From Rhodoferax sp. UBA6134 (GTDB lineage Bacteria > Pseudomonadota > Gammaproteobacteria > Burkholderiales > Burkholderiaceae_C), in contig DIVK01000024.1 in the NCBI GenBank assembly GCA_002422455.1, positions 11,525 to 75,524 on the forward strand: a DNA stretch of 64,000 nt. The letters are read 5' to 3'. The notes beneath the pieces were generated by a model that saw only the letters and a list, made by a program, of their open reading frames with translations, made no database searches and was not told the origin of the DNA. The translations under genes and the position numbers were made by a program. This document shows, piece by piece, positions 41,521 through 51,716 of this stretch (within the stretch, counting starts at the first letter, position 1; every line of letters begins with the position of its first letter).

Positions 41521-43638
41521 TCAGCCCTGCTCGCCGTTCTGGGCCGGACGCTCCAGCAAGGCCTTCATGGACAGCTTGATGCGGCCTTTTTCGTCAGCCT
41601 CCATCACCTTGACCTTGACAATCTGGCCTTCGGACAGGTAGTCGGTGACCTTCTCGACGCGCTCGTGGGCGATCTGGCTGATGTGCAGCAGGCCGTCCTT
41701 TCCGGGCAGCAGGTTGACCAGGGCGCCGAAGTCCAGGATCTTGGTGATCGGGCCTTCGTAGACCTTGCCGATTTCGACTTCGGCCGTGATCTCGGTGATG
41801 CGGCGCTTGGCTTCGTCCGCCTTGGCACCGTCGGTGGCGGCGATGGTGATGGTGCCGTCTTCCTCGATGTTGATCTGGCAGCCGGTCTCTTCGGTCAGCG
41901 CGCGGATGACGGCGCCGCCCTTGCCGATCACGTCGCGGATCTTCTCGGGGTTGATCTTCATGGTGTAGAGCTTGGGCGCGAAGTTGCTCACCTCGGTCTT
42001 GGCTTCACCCATGGCTTCCTGCATCTTGCCCAGAATGTGCATGCGAGCTTCCTTGGCCTGGGCCAGCGCGACCTGCATGATTTCCTTGGTGATGCCCTGG
42101 ATCTTGATGTCCATCTGCAGCGCGGTGATGCCGTTGGTGGTGCCGGCCACCTTGAAATCCATGTCGCCCAGGTGGTCTTCGTCACCCAGGATGTCGGTCA
42201 GCACCGCAAAGCGATTGTTTTCCTTGATCAGGCCCATGGCGATACCGGCCACGTGGGCCTTCATCGGCACGCCGGCGTCCATCAGGGAGAGGCAGCCGCC
42301 GCAGACCGAAGCCATCGACGAGGAGCCATTGGATTCGGTCACCTCGGACACCACGCGCATGGTGTAGGGAAACTCCTCCTTGGTCGGCAGCACGGCCACC
42401 AGGGCGCGCTTGGCCAGACGGCCGTGGCCGATCTCGCGGCGCTTGGTCGAACCCATGCGGCCCACTTCGCCGGTGGCGAAGGGAGGCATGTTGTAATGCA
42501 GCATGAAGCGGTCTTCATACTCGCCAGCCAGTGCGTCGATGCGTTGGGCGTCACGTTCGGTGCCCAGCGTGGTCACCACCAGCGCCTGGGTTTCGCCACG
42601 GGTGAACAGGGCCGAGCCGTGGGTGCGCGGCAGCACGCTGTTGCGGATTTCGATCGGGCGCACGGTGCGCGTGTCGCGGCCGTCGATACGTGGCTCGCCC
42701 GCCAGAATTTGGCTGCGCACGATGCGCGCTTCGATGTCGAACAACATGCCTTCGACCTTGACCGCGTCGAATTCGACACCGGCTTCCTTCAGGTCAGCCA
42801 TCACCACGGCATAAGCCTCGCGGCAGGCATGGGTGCGGGCCTGCTTGTTGCGGAGCTGATAGACGGCGCGCAGTTTTTCCTCAGCCAGGGCGTTGACCTT
42901 GGCGATCAGCGGCTCGTCCTTGACTGGGGCCTGCCAGTCCCACACCGGCTTGCCGGCGTCGCGCACCAACTCGTGAATGGCATTGATGGCGATGTTGCCC
43001 TGCTCGTGGCCGAACACCACGGCGCCGAGCATGATTTCTTCCGACAGTTGCTGCGCCTCACTCTCCACCATCAGCACGGCGGCTTCGGTACCGGCCACGA
43101 TCAGGTCCATGATGGAGTCCTTGCGCGCGGTCTGGCCCGGATTGAGCACGTACTCACCGTTGATGTAGCCCACGCGGGCGGCACCGATGGGGCCGTTGAA
43201 CGGAATACCGCTGATGGACAGGGCCGCGCTGGTGGCGATCATGGCGGCGATGTCGGCGTCCACTTCCGGATTGAGCGACAGGGTGTGAATCACCACATGC
43301 ACTTCGTTGAAGAAGCCTTCGGGGAACAGCGGGCGGATCGGGCGGTCGATCAGGCGCGAGGTCAGGGTCTCCAGCTCGCTGGGGCGGCCTTCACGCTTGA
43401 AGAAGCTGCCCGGGATCTTGCCGGCGGCATAGGTTTTCTCGATGTAGTCCACCGTCAGGGGAAAGAAATCCTGGCCCGGCTTGGCGCCCTTGGAGGCCAC
43501 CACAGTGGCCAGCACCACGGTATCCTCGATGTTGACGATGACGGCACCGCCAGCCTGGCGAGCGATCTCACCAGTCTCCATAACGACCTTGTGCTGGCCC
43601 CACTGGAAGGTTTTTGTGACTTTGTTGAACATGCTCAT
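41521..43638 (-). CDS. pnp: Polynucleotide phosphorylase
   Basis: A 3'-to-5' phosphorolytic exoribonuclease and degradosome partner; 705 residues. It has two RNase PH-like domains (about 5-220 and 310-540), a KH domain ([24 protein letters not shown] near 560-585) and an S1 domain ([29 protein letters not shown] near 625-655). The start [15 protein letters not shown] at 43638 has a good AGGAGAT. It lies downstream of rpsO with a terminator-like hairpin and a long leader stem between, matching the classic rpsO-pnp layout. Confidence 0.98.
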   Translation of the reverse strand: MSMFNKVTKTFQWGQHKVVMETGEIARQAGGAVIVNIEDTVVLATVVASKGAKPGQDFFPLTVDYIEKTYAAGKIPGSFFKREGRPSELETLTSRLIDRPIRPLFPEGFFNEVHVVIHTLSLNPEVDADIAAMIATSAALSISGIPFNGPIGAARVGYINGEYVLNPGQTARKDSIMDLIVAGTEAAVLMVESEAQQLSEEIMLGAVVFGHEQGNIAINAIHELVRDAGKPVWDWQAPVKDEPLIAKVNALAEEKLRAVYQLRNKQARTHACREAYAVVMADLKEAGVEFDAVKVEGMLFDIEARIVRSQILAGEPRIDGRDTRTVRPIEIRNSVLPRTHGSALFTRGETQALVVTTLGTERDAQRIDALAGEYEDRFMLHYNMPPFATGEVGRMGSTKRREIGHGRLAKRALVAVLPTKEEFPYTMRVVSEVTESNGSSSMASVCGGCLSLMDAGVPMKAHVAGIAMGLIKENNRFAVLTDILGDEDHLGDMDFKVAGTTNGITALQMDIKIQGITKEIMQVALAQAKEARMHILGKMQEAMGEAKTEVSNFAPKLYTMKINPEKIRDVIGKGGAVIRALTEETGCQINIEEDGTITIAATDGAKADEAKRRITEITAEVEIGKVYEGPITKILDFGALVNLLPGKDGLLHISQIAHERVEKVTDYLSEGQIVKVKVMEADEKGRIKLSMKALLERPAQNGEQG

Positions 43639-43709
43639 ATTTATCTCCTGGTCAATTTGGGAAGTGCAGGCCACTTCGCCCGAGCCCGGATTCGGCGTCA
43701 CGGAACACG

Positions 43710-43753
43710 ATGCCATTCCAGAGAAACTCCAATGAATTCCTCTGGAATGACAC
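43710..43753 (-). promoter_or_regulatory. Long stem-loop in the pnp leader
   Basis: CATTCCAGAG (43714-43723) and CTCTGGAATG (43740-43749) form a perfect 10-bp stem that extends to about 13 bp with one G-U pair, with a 16-base loop. It stands in the pnp 5' untranslated region, about 72 bases before the start codon. In E. coli a double-stranded pnp leader is cut by RNase III and serves PNPase autoregulation; the same role here is inference from position. Confidence 0.6.
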
Positions 43754-43782
43754 AGCTTCGCTCCATTTTTGCCTTCTCCGAA

Positions 43783-43820
43783 GTAAAAAACGCCTGAGCT
43801 AGCAACCTAACTCAGGCGTT
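43783..43820 (-). terminator. Terminator/attenuator between rpsO and pnp
   Basis: On the minus strand AACGCCTGAG, a 12-base loop, CTCAGGCGTT and then TTTT. The perfect 10-bp stem lies 18 bp after the rpsO stop. As in other bacteria some transcription probably reads on into pnp. Confidence 0.88.
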
Positions 43821-43837
43821 CATATCCGATGGACCAG

Positions 43838-44104
43838 TTATTTGCGCAGACCCAGCTTGGCAATCAGCGCGGTGTAACGGTCGGCATCTTTGGACTTCAG
43901 GTAATCCAGCAGCTTGCGGCGACGGCTCACCATGCGCAGCAGACCGCGGCGACCGTGATGGTCCTTGGCGTGCGTCTTGAAATGGGGGGTGAGTTCGTTG
44001 ATGCGGGCGGTCAGCAGTGCCACTTGCACTTCGGGGCTGCCGGTGTCGCCGGCCTGGCGTGCGTTGTCCTTGACGACAGCGGCTTTGATACTGGATGCGA
44101 TCAT
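43838..44104 (-). CDS. rpsO: 30S ribosomal protein uS15
   Basis: An 88-residue primary 16S rRNA-binding protein. [43 protein letters not shown] is a textbook match (residues 14-56), and it ends with the usual [12 protein letters not shown]. It heads rpsO-pnp with a TATAAT promoter 84 bp upstream and an inverted repeat in the leader. Confidence 0.98.
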   Translation of the reverse strand: MIASSIKAAVVKDNARQAGDTGSPEVQVALLTARINELTPHFKTHAKDHHGRRGLLRMVSRRRKLLDYLKSKDADRYTALIAKLGLRK

Positions 44105-44131
44105 GTTGTTTTCCTGTGGATGTTGAACTTG

Positions 44132-44158
44132 CGTCAGGCGCTGGAACTGCCCCTGACG
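44132..44158 (-). promoter_or_regulatory. Hairpin in the rpsO leader
   Basis: CGTCAGG and CCTGACG form a perfect 7-bp stem with a 13-base loop, between the promoter and the start codon of rpsO. S15 represses its own translation through leader structures that differ between phyla; this is a candidate for such a site. Confidence 0.45.
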
Positions 44159-44187
44159 TGCGCTGTTGCGGTGTGCAAAGCCTGACG

Positions 44188-44193
44188 ATTATA
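44188..44193 (-). promoter_or_regulatory. -10 element of rpsO
   Basis: Perfect minus-strand TATAAT (44193-44188), with a weak -35. Predicted start near 44181, giving a leader of roughly 77 bases that contains the hairpin at 44132-44158. Confidence 0.6.
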
Positions 44194-44276
44194 CCCAATC
44201 TCATCATGGATGGCAGCCCGGACTACGGGTCAAGTCCGCGATGGGCATCGGGATGATATGAGCGACAGCGCCACTC

Positions 44277-46640
44277 CTACTCCACGCGCGTGATCGACGC
44301 CGGCTTAAAGCCCAAATCTGCCGCCCGGCCCTTGCGCGCGCGCGCGGCCCTGGCGTTATTCAGGCTGCGGATCTCCAGCGTTTCCTCGCGCGGTTTGCCG
44401 CCGCGGCCGATACCTTCAATTTTCACGCTGCGCGTGTAGGCGGCGGCGCCGGCCAGAGTGTCCTTGTCTTCCAGGTCGATCAGCATCAGGCCCCGGCCGC
44501 CGTTGCCCATGACCTTGAGCTCACTGATTTCGAAAGTCAAAATCCGGCCACCGGTCGAGGCACAGGCCACATGCGTGGCTGGCAGCAAAGGCACAGCACC
44601 CGTGCTACCCGCCACCGGCGAGGGCCGGCACAAGACCTCGCCCTCGTTGCAGGTGACAAAGGCTTTGCCCGCCTTGAGCCGGGACGTCATGTTCTCCACC
44701 GTGGCGAGAAAACCGTAGCCGCCCGAGCTGCTGAGCAGCAACGTCGCGCTGGCCGGGCCGGCAAAATAGGACGACAACTGCGTACCGGCTTCGAGTTCCA
44801 GCAAGGAAGTTATCGGCTGGCCATCACCGCGGCCCCCCGGCAATAGCGACACCGCAACGGAATACACCCGTCCGTTATTGCCAAACGCCAGCAGCATGTC
44901 CACCGTGCGGCACTCAAAAGTGTCATACAACCCATCCCCGGCCTTGAAGGCGAAACTCGCCGCGTCGTGCCCGTGCCCCTTCTGGGCCCGCACCCAACCT
45001 TTGTCGCTGACCACCACGGTCACCGGTTCGTCCACCACCTTGATCTCCAGCACGGCTTTCTTCTCGGCCTGAATCAGGGTGCGGCGGGGGTCGGCAAAGG
45101 TTTTGGTATCCGCCTCGATTTCCTTGATCATCAGCCGGCGCAGCGCCGCCGGGTTGGCCAGAATTTCTTCCAGCCCCTTTTGTTCGGTGCGCAGGGTGGC
45201 CAGCTCCTGCTCGATCTTGATGGTTTCCAGCCGGGCCAGCTGGCGCAGCCGGATTTCAAGAATGTCTTCCGCCTGCCGCTCCGACAGGTTAAAGCGCGCC
45301 ATCAGCGCCACCTTGGGATCATCGGACTGGCGAATGAGGGCGATCACTTCGTCAATGTTGAGCAGCACCAGCTGGCGCCCTTCCAGGATGTGGATGCGGT
45401 CCAGCACCTTGGTCAGGCGGTGCTGCGAGCGGCGCTCGACCGTGATCTGGCGGAATTCAATCCATTCGCACAGCATCTGGCGCAAGGACTTCTGCGTGGG
45501 GCGGCCATCCAGGCCCACCATGGTCAGGTTGATCGGGGACGAGGTCTCCAGGCTGGTGTGCGCCAGCAAGGTGGTGATGAGTTCCTGCTGTTGAATCCGG
45601 CTGCTCTTGGGTTCGCACACCAGACGCACGGCGGCGTCCTTGCTGGACTCGTCGCGTACCACGTCGAGTACCGACAGCACCGTGGCCTTGAGCTGGGTTT
45701 GCTCCAGCGACAGGGCCTTCTTGCCGGCCTTGATCTTGGGATTGGTCAGCTCTTCAATTTCTTCCAGCACGCGCTGGGTACTGACGCCGGGCGGCAATTC
45801 GGTGACGACCAGTTGCCATTGACCGCGCGCCAGCTCCTCAATTTTCCAGCGCGCGCGCACCTTGAGCGAGCCGCGCCCGGTGCGGTAAGCCTCGGCAATA
45901 TCGTTGGCGGTGCTGGTGATCTGACCGCCGCCCGGGTAGTCAGGCCCGGGAATCAGCGCCAACAACTCGTCGTGCGTGAGCTTCGGATTTTTGATGAGCG
46001 CGACGCAGGCCTCGGCCACTTCACGCAAGTTGTGACTGGGGATTTCAGTGGCCAGCCCGACGGCGATGCCGCTGGCACCGTTGAGCAAGGCAAACGGCAG
46101 GCGGGCCGGCAACTGGCGCGGCTCTTCGGTGGAACCGTCGTAGTTGGGCGTGAAATCCACCGTGCCTTCGTCGATCTCGTCAAGCAGCAAGCTGGTGATT
46201 TTGGCCAGTCGCGCTTCGGTGTAACGCATGGCGGCGGCGCCATCGCCATCGCGCGAGCCGAAGTTACCCTGGCCGTCGATCAGCGGATAGCGCAAGGAAA
46301 AGTCCTGCGCCATGCGCACCGCGGCGTCATACACCGACGAATCACCGTGCGGGTGAAAACGGCCCAGCACATCGCCCACCACGCGCGCGCATTTGACCGG
46401 CTTGGCGCCAGTGTTGCCTCCCGCCCCGCCAAAGCCCAGCCCCATGCGCGACATGGAGTACAGGATGCGCCGCTGCACCGGCTTTTGGCCATCGCACACG
46501 TCCGGCAAGGCCCGACCCTTGACCACGCTCAGGGCGTACTCAAGGTAGGCGCGTTGCGCGTAGGACGCCAGACTGGGGGTGTCACCGCCCTCTTCAGGGG
46601 CTGGGCCCGTGGAAAAACCAAGTGTCGTTTGATCGCTCAT
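44277..46640 (-). CDS. parC: DNA topoisomerase IV subunit A
   Basis: The DNA-cleaving subunit of topoisomerase IV, which unlinks daughter chromosomes. Active-site Tyr140 is in AMRYTEARL. The quinolone region [11 protein letters not shown] has the sensitive-type serine after Asp100. The C-terminal beta-pinwheel lacks a GyrA-box, which separates it from gyrA. Length 787. It follows parE by 71 bp on the same strand. Confidence 0.96.
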   Translation of the reverse strand: MSDQTTLGFSTGPAPEEGGDTPSLASYAQRAYLEYALSVVKGRALPDVCDGQKPVQRRILYSMSRMGLGFGGAGGNTGAKPVKCARVVGDVLGRFHPHGDSSVYDAAVRMAQDFSLRYPLIDGQGNFGSRDGDGAAAMRYTEARLAKITSLLLDEIDEGTVDFTPNYDGSTEEPRQLPARLPFALLNGASGIAVGLATEIPSHNLREVAEACVALIKNPKLTHDELLALIPGPDYPGGGQITSTANDIAEAYRTGRGSLKVRARWKIEELARGQWQLVVTELPPGVSTQRVLEEIEELTNPKIKAGKKALSLEQTQLKATVLSVLDVVRDESSKDAAVRLVCEPKSSRIQQQELITTLLAHTSLETSSPINLTMVGLDGRPTQKSLRQMLCEWIEFRQITVERRSQHRLTKVLDRIHILEGRQLVLLNIDEVIALIRQSDDPKVALMARFNLSERQAEDILEIRLRQLARLETIKIEQELATLRTEQKGLEEILANPAALRRLMIKEIEADTKTFADPRRTLIQAEKKAVLEIKVVDEPVTVVVSDKGWVRAQKGHGHDAASFAFKAGDGLYDTFECRTVDMLLAFGNNGRVYSVAVSLLPGGRGDGQPITSLLELEAGTQLSSYFAGPASATLLLSSSGGYGFLATVENMTSRLKAGKAFVTCNEGEVLCRPSPVAGSTGAVPLLPATHVACASTGGRILTFEISELKVMGNGGRGLMLIDLEDKDTLAGAAAYTRSVKIEGIGRGGKPREETLEIRSLNNARAARARKGRAADLGFKPASITRVE

Positions 46641-46711
46641 AAAAATCTAGTCAGTTGAAGACGGGGCTGGCTCACGTCGTATCGCAGCGGGCGGGGAATT
46701 TCTTTGCAAGA

Positions 46712-48682
46712 TCAGATGTCGATCTCGACCGCATCGCCATGCAGCTCCATCAATTCACGGCGCGCAGCGGCCTCACCCTTGCCCATGAGCTTCGTGATCA
46801 GGGCCTCGGTTTGCGTGAAGTCGATGTCGCCCAGGGCCACCGGCAACAACCGGCGCGTATCGGGATTGAGCGTGGTGTCCCACAACTGCACCGCATTCAT
46901 CTCACCCAGGCCCTTGAAGCGGCTGATGTTCCAGGCGGTCTCGCGCACGCCCTCTTTGCGCAGCTTGTCGAGGATGGCGGTCAGTTCGCCTTCGTCCAGC
47001 GCGTAGGCTTTGGAGGCGGGCTTCTTGCCCCGCGCCGGGGCGTCCACCCGAAACAGGGGGGGCCGCGCCACATAGACATGGCCGGTCTCGATCAGCTTGG
47101 GGAAATGCCGGAAAAACAGGGTCAGCAGCAGCACCTGGATGTGCGAGCCGTCCACGTCAGCATCCGACAAAATGCAGACCTTGCCATAACGCAGACCACT
47201 CAAGTCGGGGCTGTCGTTGGGGCCGTGCGGATCAACGCCGATGGCGACCGAAATATCGTGAATTTCGGTATTGGCAAACAGGCGGTCGCGGTCCACCTCC
47301 CAAGTATTAAGCACCTTGCCCCGCAGCGGCAATATCGCCTGGCTCTCCTTGTCGCGCCCCATCTTGGCGCTGCCGCCGGCCGAATCGCCCTCGACCAAAA
47401 ACACTTCGTTGTGGGCCAGGTCCCGGCTTTCGCAATCGGTCAGCTTGCCGGGCAGCACGGCCACGCCGGAGCCCTTGCGCTTCTCGACTTTCTGGCCGGC
47501 TTTCTGACGGAACTGCGCCGCCTTGATCGCCAGTTCGGCCAGTTTCTTGCCGTATTCGACATGCTGGTTCAGCCACAACTCCAGGCTCGGGCGCACAAAG
47601 CTCGACACCAGGCGCACGGCGTCACGCGAGTTCAGGCGTTCCTTGATCTGGCCCTGAAACTGCGGGTCCAGCACTTTGGCGGACAACACATAGCTGGCGC
47701 GGGCGAAGACATCCTCCGGCAGCAACTTGACGCCTTTGGGTAGCAGCGAATGCAGTTCAATGAAACTTTTGACGGCCGTGAACAGGCCATCGCGCAAGCC
47801 GCTTTCGTGGGTACCGCCCGCGCTGGTGGGAATCAGGTTGACATAGCTTTCACGCACCGGCTGACCATCTTCGGTGAAGGCCACGCACCAGGACGCGCCC
47901 TCGCCTTCGGCAAAGCTGTCGCTCTGGGCATCGGCAAAACCTTCGCCTTCAAACACCGGAATCACCAGCTCGCCGTTGAGCGTTTGCATCAGGTAGTCGC
48001 GCAGGCCGCCTTTATAGGTCCAGGTCTGCGTTTCTTTGCTTTTCTCGTTAATCAGCGCCACCGTGACGCCGGGCATCAACACCGCCTTGCTGCGCAGCAG
48101 ATGAATAAGTTGCGCCATGGGCAAGGCCAGGGCTTCAAAGTATTTCGCGTCCGGCCAGACGCGCACGGTCGTGCCCGACTTGCGGTCGCCCTCGCCCTGC
48201 TTGCGCGCCTGCAGCGGCTCGACGACATCACCCCCGGAAAAAACCAGGCGAGCGACCTGGCCCTCCCGGTAGGTCGTGGCCTCCAGCCGCGTGGCCAAGG
48301 CGTTGGTCACGCTCACGCCCACGCCGTGCAATCCGCCCGAAAAGCTGTAGGCGCCGCCCTTGCCCTTGTCAAACTTGCCACCAGCGTGCAGCCGCGTGAA
48401 AACCAGCTCGATCACGGGTGCATTTTCTTCCGGATGCAGGCCGAACGGAATGCCCCGGCCGTCGTCCTCGATGCTGATCGAACCATCGCTGTGCAAGGTG
48501 ACCCTGATTTTCTTGCCATGCCCTGCCAGCGCTTCGTCCGCCGCGTTGTCCAGCACTTCCTGGATGACGTGCAGCGGGTTGTCGGTGCGGGTGTACATGC
48601 CAGGCCGCTGCTTGACGGGCTCCAGGCCCTTGAGCACACGGATGGAATTCTCTGAATATTCGGGGGGGGGGGTGACTGCCAT
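46712..48682 (-). CDS. parE: DNA topoisomerase IV subunit B
   Basis: The ATPase subunit of topoisomerase IV, 656 residues. The GHKL ATPase has VLDNAADEALAGHG, DDGRGIPFG and GLHGVGVSVTNAL; the TOPRIM domain has VEGDSAGGSAK and DADVDGSHI. The start is the ATG at 48682 (MAVTPPPEYSENSIRVLKGLE). Codons 4-7 contain an 11-base run of C, an unusual homopolymer at the head of an essential gene. Divergent from the MFS gene by 114 bp. Confidence 0.96.
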   Translation of the reverse strand: MAVTPPPEYSENSIRVLKGLEPVKQRPGMYTRTDNPLHVIQEVLDNAADEALAGHGKKIRVTLHSDGSISIEDDGRGIPFGLHPEENAPVIELVFTRLHAGGKFDKGKGGAYSFSGGLHGVGVSVTNALATRLEATTYREGQVARLVFSGGDVVEPLQARKQGEGDRKSGTTVRVWPDAKYFEALALPMAQLIHLLRSKAVLMPGVTVALINEKSKETQTWTYKGGLRDYLMQTLNGELVIPVFEGEGFADAQSDSFAEGEGASWCVAFTEDGQPVRESYVNLIPTSAGGTHESGLRDGLFTAVKSFIELHSLLPKGVKLLPEDVFARASYVLSAKVLDPQFQGQIKERLNSRDAVRLVSSFVRPSLELWLNQHVEYGKKLAELAIKAAQFRQKAGQKVEKRKGSGVAVLPGKLTDCESRDLAHNEVFLVEGDSAGGSAKMGRDKESQAILPLRGKVLNTWEVDRDRLFANTEIHDISVAIGVDPHGPNDSPDLSGLRYGKVCILSDADVDGSHIQVLLLTLFFRHFPKLIETGHVYVARPPLFRVDAPARGKKPASKAYALDEGELTAILDKLRKEGVRETAWNISRFKGLGEMNAVQLWDTTLNPDTRRLLPVALGDIDFTQTEALITKLMGKGEAAARRELMELHGDAVEIDI

Positions 48683-48796
48683 AGCGGCGAATTGTAGTCG
48701 CGCAAGCAGCAATTAACTGTATGAAATACCAGCTCTCATCACCCGCAAAATGAAACCGGGGCAGCGCTGGTGCGGCAGATTGGCTACATTTACCCG

Positions 48797-50017
48797 ATGA
48801 CAAGTTCCAGCAAAAAACTTTCCATGACACAGGTTCTCCTGTGTGGCGCTGCCATCGTGACGCTCTCCATGGGCATACGCCACGGCTTTGGCCTGTGGCT
48901 TCAACCGGTCACGCAAAGCCAGGGCTGGAGCCGCGAGACCTTTGCCTTTGCCATCGCCCTCCAGAATCTGGCATGGGGGGTTTCCGGCATTTTTGCCGGC
49001 ATGCTGGCCGACCGCTTTGGTGCTTTCCGGGTCATCGCAGGTGGCTCTCTTCTGTATGCGCTGGGTCTGGCCGGCATGGCCAGCGCCACCACTCCCCTGC
49101 TTTTTTCCGCCACAGCCGGAGTGCTGATTGGCATGGCGCAGGCGGGCACCACGTATGCCGTCATCTACGGCGTCATCGGGCGCAACATTGCGGCCAACCA
49201 GCGCTCCTGGGCCATGGGCGTCGCGGCGGCAGCCGGTTCATTTGGTCAATTTTTGATGGTGCCAACCGAGGGTTTTCTGATCAGCCGCTTGGGCTGGCAG
49301 GAGGCCCTGATGATCCTGGGCGCAGCCTCGCTGGTAATGATCCCGCTGGCCTGGGGCCTGCGCGAACCCGGCCTGACCGCCGGCGCGACCGGCTACCGCG
49401 AACAAACCATTCTTCAGGCCCTGAACGAAGCCCTCAAATACCCGAGCTTCCAGATGCTCATGGCCGGCTACTTCGTTTGCGGCTTCCAAGTTGTCTTCAT
49501 TGCAGTCCACATGCCCAGCTACCTGAAGGACAAGGGCCTGTCGCCCCAGGTGGCGAGCTACGCGCTGGCGCTGATCGGCCTGTTCAATGTGTTCGGCACC
49601 TACGCGGCAGGCGCACTGGGACAAAAGCTGCCAAAGAAAAACATCCTCGCCTTTATTTACATTGCACGCTCCTGCGCCATTTCCCTGTTCCTGCTGGCGC
49701 CCCTGTCTCCCTTGAGCATCTACGTTTTTTCCGCCGCCATGGGCTTGCTGTGGCTCTCCACGGTACCGACAACCAACGCCGCTGTGGCGCAAATCTTTGG
49801 TGTGGCGCATCTTTCCATGCTGAGCGGTTTTGTGTTTTTCAGTCATCAGATTGGCTCATTCATGGGTGTGTGGCTGGGAGGCTACCTGTATGACCGCACC
49901 GGCAGTTATAACGTGGTCTGGTATATCGCCATCGCTTTGGGCGTGCTGGCGGCGCTGATCAATCTGCCGATCAGGGAAACGCCCATCCCTCGAAAAACCG
50001 CAACACAAGAAGCGTGA
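48797..50017 (+). CDS. MFS transporter
   Basis: A 406-residue major facilitator with 12 predicted transmembrane helices. The loop 2-3 signature GMLADRFGAFRVIAGG is present. The sequence resembles the oxalate/formate-antiporter-like and monocarboxylate-type MFS proteins (RHGFGLWLQPVTQSQGWSRETFAFAIALQNLAWG region), so an organic acid substrate is possible but unproven. The ATG at 48797 is used; a GTG nine codons upstream is in frame. A 41-residue membrane microprotein gene follows four bases after its stop. Confidence 0.9.
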   Translation: MTSSSKKLSMTQVLLCGAAIVTLSMGIRHGFGLWLQPVTQSQGWSRETFAFAIALQNLAWGVSGIFAGMLADRFGAFRVIAGGSLLYALGLAGMASATTPLLFSATAGVLIGMAQAGTTYAVIYGVIGRNIAANQRSWAMGVAAAAGSFGQFLMVPTEGFLISRLGWQEALMILGAASLVMIPLAWGLREPGLTAGATGYREQTILQALNEALKYPSFQMLMAGYFVCGFQVVFIAVHMPSYLKDKGLSPQVASYALALIGLFNVFGTYAAGALGQKLPKKNILAFIYIARSCAISLFLLAPLSPLSIYVFSAAMGLLWLSTVPTTNAAVAQIFGVAHLSMLSGFVFFSHQIGSFMGVWLGGYLYDRTGSYNVVWYIAIALGVLAALINLPIRETPIPRKTATQEA

Positions 50018-50021
50018 CCTC

Positions 50022-50147
50022 ATGAAGCGCAGTCACAAAATTTACCTTTACGCGGGCGCCGTTTGCCTGCTGCTGGCTGTGTTCTCACTCTACACCCGGT
50101 CCGATTTCCTGGTCACGCTGGCGAATCAGGTTTGGGCCTGCTTTTGA
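50022..50147 (+). CDS. 41-residue single-span membrane microprotein
   Basis: ATG at 50022, stop TGA at 50145. The product begins MKRSHKIYLYAG, has one hydrophobic segment (about residues 9-24, AGAVCLLLAVFSLY) and ends TLANQVWACF. It starts four bases after the MFS stop and ends 13 bases before the methyltransferase start, a tight fit that argues for a real gene in an operon. I recall similar tiny proteins at this position in related genomes, without known function. Two cysteines (residues 15 and 40) are notable. Confidence 0.65.
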   Translation: MKRSHKIYLYAGAVCLLLAVFSLYTRSDFLVTLANQVWACF

Positions 50148-50160
50148 AATCAAGGTAGAC

Positions 50161-50748
50161 ATGTCGGACCCATCAACAACGGACGGCCCACTGGGCCTGT
50201 GCCCCCCGTCAGGCTGGGTCAAACGCTGGTCGCACCTCATCCCGCCCCGGGAATCCGTACTGGACATCGCCTGCGGGCATGGCCGTCACATGCAGTGGCT
50301 GGCCGAACGGGGCCACACGGTCACTGGTATCGACCGTTCGCCCGCCGCAATTCAGGCCGCAGCCAGCTTCGGCGAAGCGATTCTGGCGGACATTGAAAAC
50401 GGCCCCTGGCCCCTGCTCAGTGGCGGCCAAACTCGCCAATTCGCGGCGGTGATCGTCACCAACTATTTGTGGCGGCCACTTTTCCCCGTCATTGCCCAAA
50501 GCGTGGCACCCGCCGGCCTGCTCATCTACGAGACGTTTGCCCAAGGCAACGAAACCGTTGGCAAACCGTCCCGGCCTGATTTTCTTTTACGCCCTGCCGA
50601 ATTGCTGCACACTTTCAAAGCCATGCACATCGTCGCCTATGAAGACGGTTTTCTCGAACAGCCTGCCCGCTTCGTACAACGGATCGTCGCGGTACGACCT
50701 GATCCGGGGCAGGCGCCCGCCCCGGCCCCGCCGCGTTACGCGCTCTAG
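50161..50748 (+). CDS. Class I SAM-dependent methyltransferase
   Basis: A 195-residue Rossmann-fold methyltransferase. Motif I is VLDIACGHGRHMQWLAERGH (about residues 33-52) and the acidic end of strand 2 is GIDRSPAAI. It resembles the TehB/UbiG-like group; the substrate is unknown. The C-terminal tail is Pro/Ala-rich. It follows the microprotein gene by 13 bp, so MFS, microprotein and methyltransferase probably share a transcript; dapA starts 36 bp further on. Confidence 0.88.
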   Translation: MSDPSTTDGPLGLCPPSGWVKRWSHLIPPRESVLDIACGHGRHMQWLAERGHTVTGIDRSPAAIQAAASFGEAILADIENGPWPLLSGGQTRQFAAVIVTNYLWRPLFPVIAQSVAPAGLLIYETFAQGNETVGKPSRPDFLLRPAELLHTFKAMHIVAYEDGFLEQPARFVQRIVAVRPDPGQAPAPAPPRYAL

Positions 50749-50784
50749 TTAGAATGCTCGCTTACTGTTTACCTTCCCTCGGAC

Positions 50785-51678
50785 ATGACACATTCAACCG
50801 GCCAAATCACGGGCAGCATCGTGGCACTTGTCACCCCCATGTTTGATGATGGCAGCGTGGATTACGCAACCCTGCGCCAACTGATCGACTGGCACGTCGC
50901 GGAGGGCACCGACTGCATCGGCGTCGTTGGCACGACCGGTGAGTCCCCCACCGTCAACGTGCAGGAACATTGCGAAATCATCCGCATCGCGGTGGAGCAG
51001 GCGGCTGGCCGCGTGCCCATCATGGCCGGCTGCGGCGCCAACTCCACCGCAGAGGCGATCGAACTGGCCAAGTTTGCCAAAAAAGTGGGGGCCGATTGCC
51101 AACTGCAGGTGGTCCCCTACTACAACAAGCCAACTCAGGAAGGACAGTACCTGCACTTCAAGGCCATTGCGCAGGCGGTTGACCTGCCCATGATCCTGTA
51201 CAACGTGCCCGGCCGTTCCGTGGCGGACATGGCACATGACACGGTACTGCGTTTGGCCCAGGTGCCCGGCATCGTGGGCATCAAGGAGGCGACCGGCAAT
51301 ATCGAACGGGCGCAGTGGCTGATCCGGGAGGCGCCAAAAGGGTTTGCCATTTACTCGGGGGACGACCCGACTGCGGTTGCCCTCATGCTGTGCGGAGGCC
51401 ACGGCAACGTCAGCGTCACGGCCAATCTTGCGCCGCGTCTCATGCACGAACTGTGCGTTGCGGCAATGGCGGGCAACCGGCAACGGGCAATGGAAATCCA
51501 GTTCAAATTGCTGCCATTGCACAAAAACCTGTTTGTGGAGGCCAACCCCATCCCCGTGAAATGGGCGATGGCGAGGATGAAGCTGTGCGGTGGCACCTTG
51601 CGTCTGCCCATGACGCCTCTGACCCAGACCAACGAAGCGGCAGTTGAAGGCGCCTTGCGTGCAGGCGGCCTGGTCTGA
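50785..51678 (+). CDS. dapA: 4-Hydroxy-tetrahydrodipicolinate synthase
   Basis: Condenses pyruvate with aspartate semialdehyde in lysine and meso-diaminopimelate synthesis. The 297-residue barrel has the Schiff-base Lys167 in [11 protein letters not shown], catalytic Tyr139 in LYNVPGRS, and GTTGESPTV with Thr50-Thr51. The start gives [19 protein letters not shown]. dapA directly precedes bamC, as in E. coli (dapA-nlpB). Confidence 0.97.
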   Translation: MTHSTGQITGSIVALVTPMFDDGSVDYATLRQLIDWHVAEGTDCIGVVGTTGESPTVNVQEHCEIIRIAVEQAAGRVPIMAGCGANSTAEAIELAKFAKKVGADCQLQVVPYYNKPTQEGQYLHFKAIAQAVDLPMILYNVPGRSVADMAHDTVLRLAQVPGIVGIKEATGNIERAQWLIREAPKGFAIYSGDDPTAVALMLCGGHGNVSVTANLAPRLMHELCVAAMAGNRQRAMEIQFKLLPLHKNLFVEANPIPVKWAMARMKLCGGTLRLPMTPLTQTNEAAVEGALRAGGLV

Positions 51679-51716
51679 CCGGTCCGGCTCAATTTACTAT
51701 CCTGAGGGAATTTTTT

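Noticed and set aside
41665..43797. A 710-codon open frame on the plus strand across pnp
   Set aside because: It is antisense to an unmistakable pnp and its product is His/Gly/Asp-rich without any domain, as expected from GC-rich codon shadowing.
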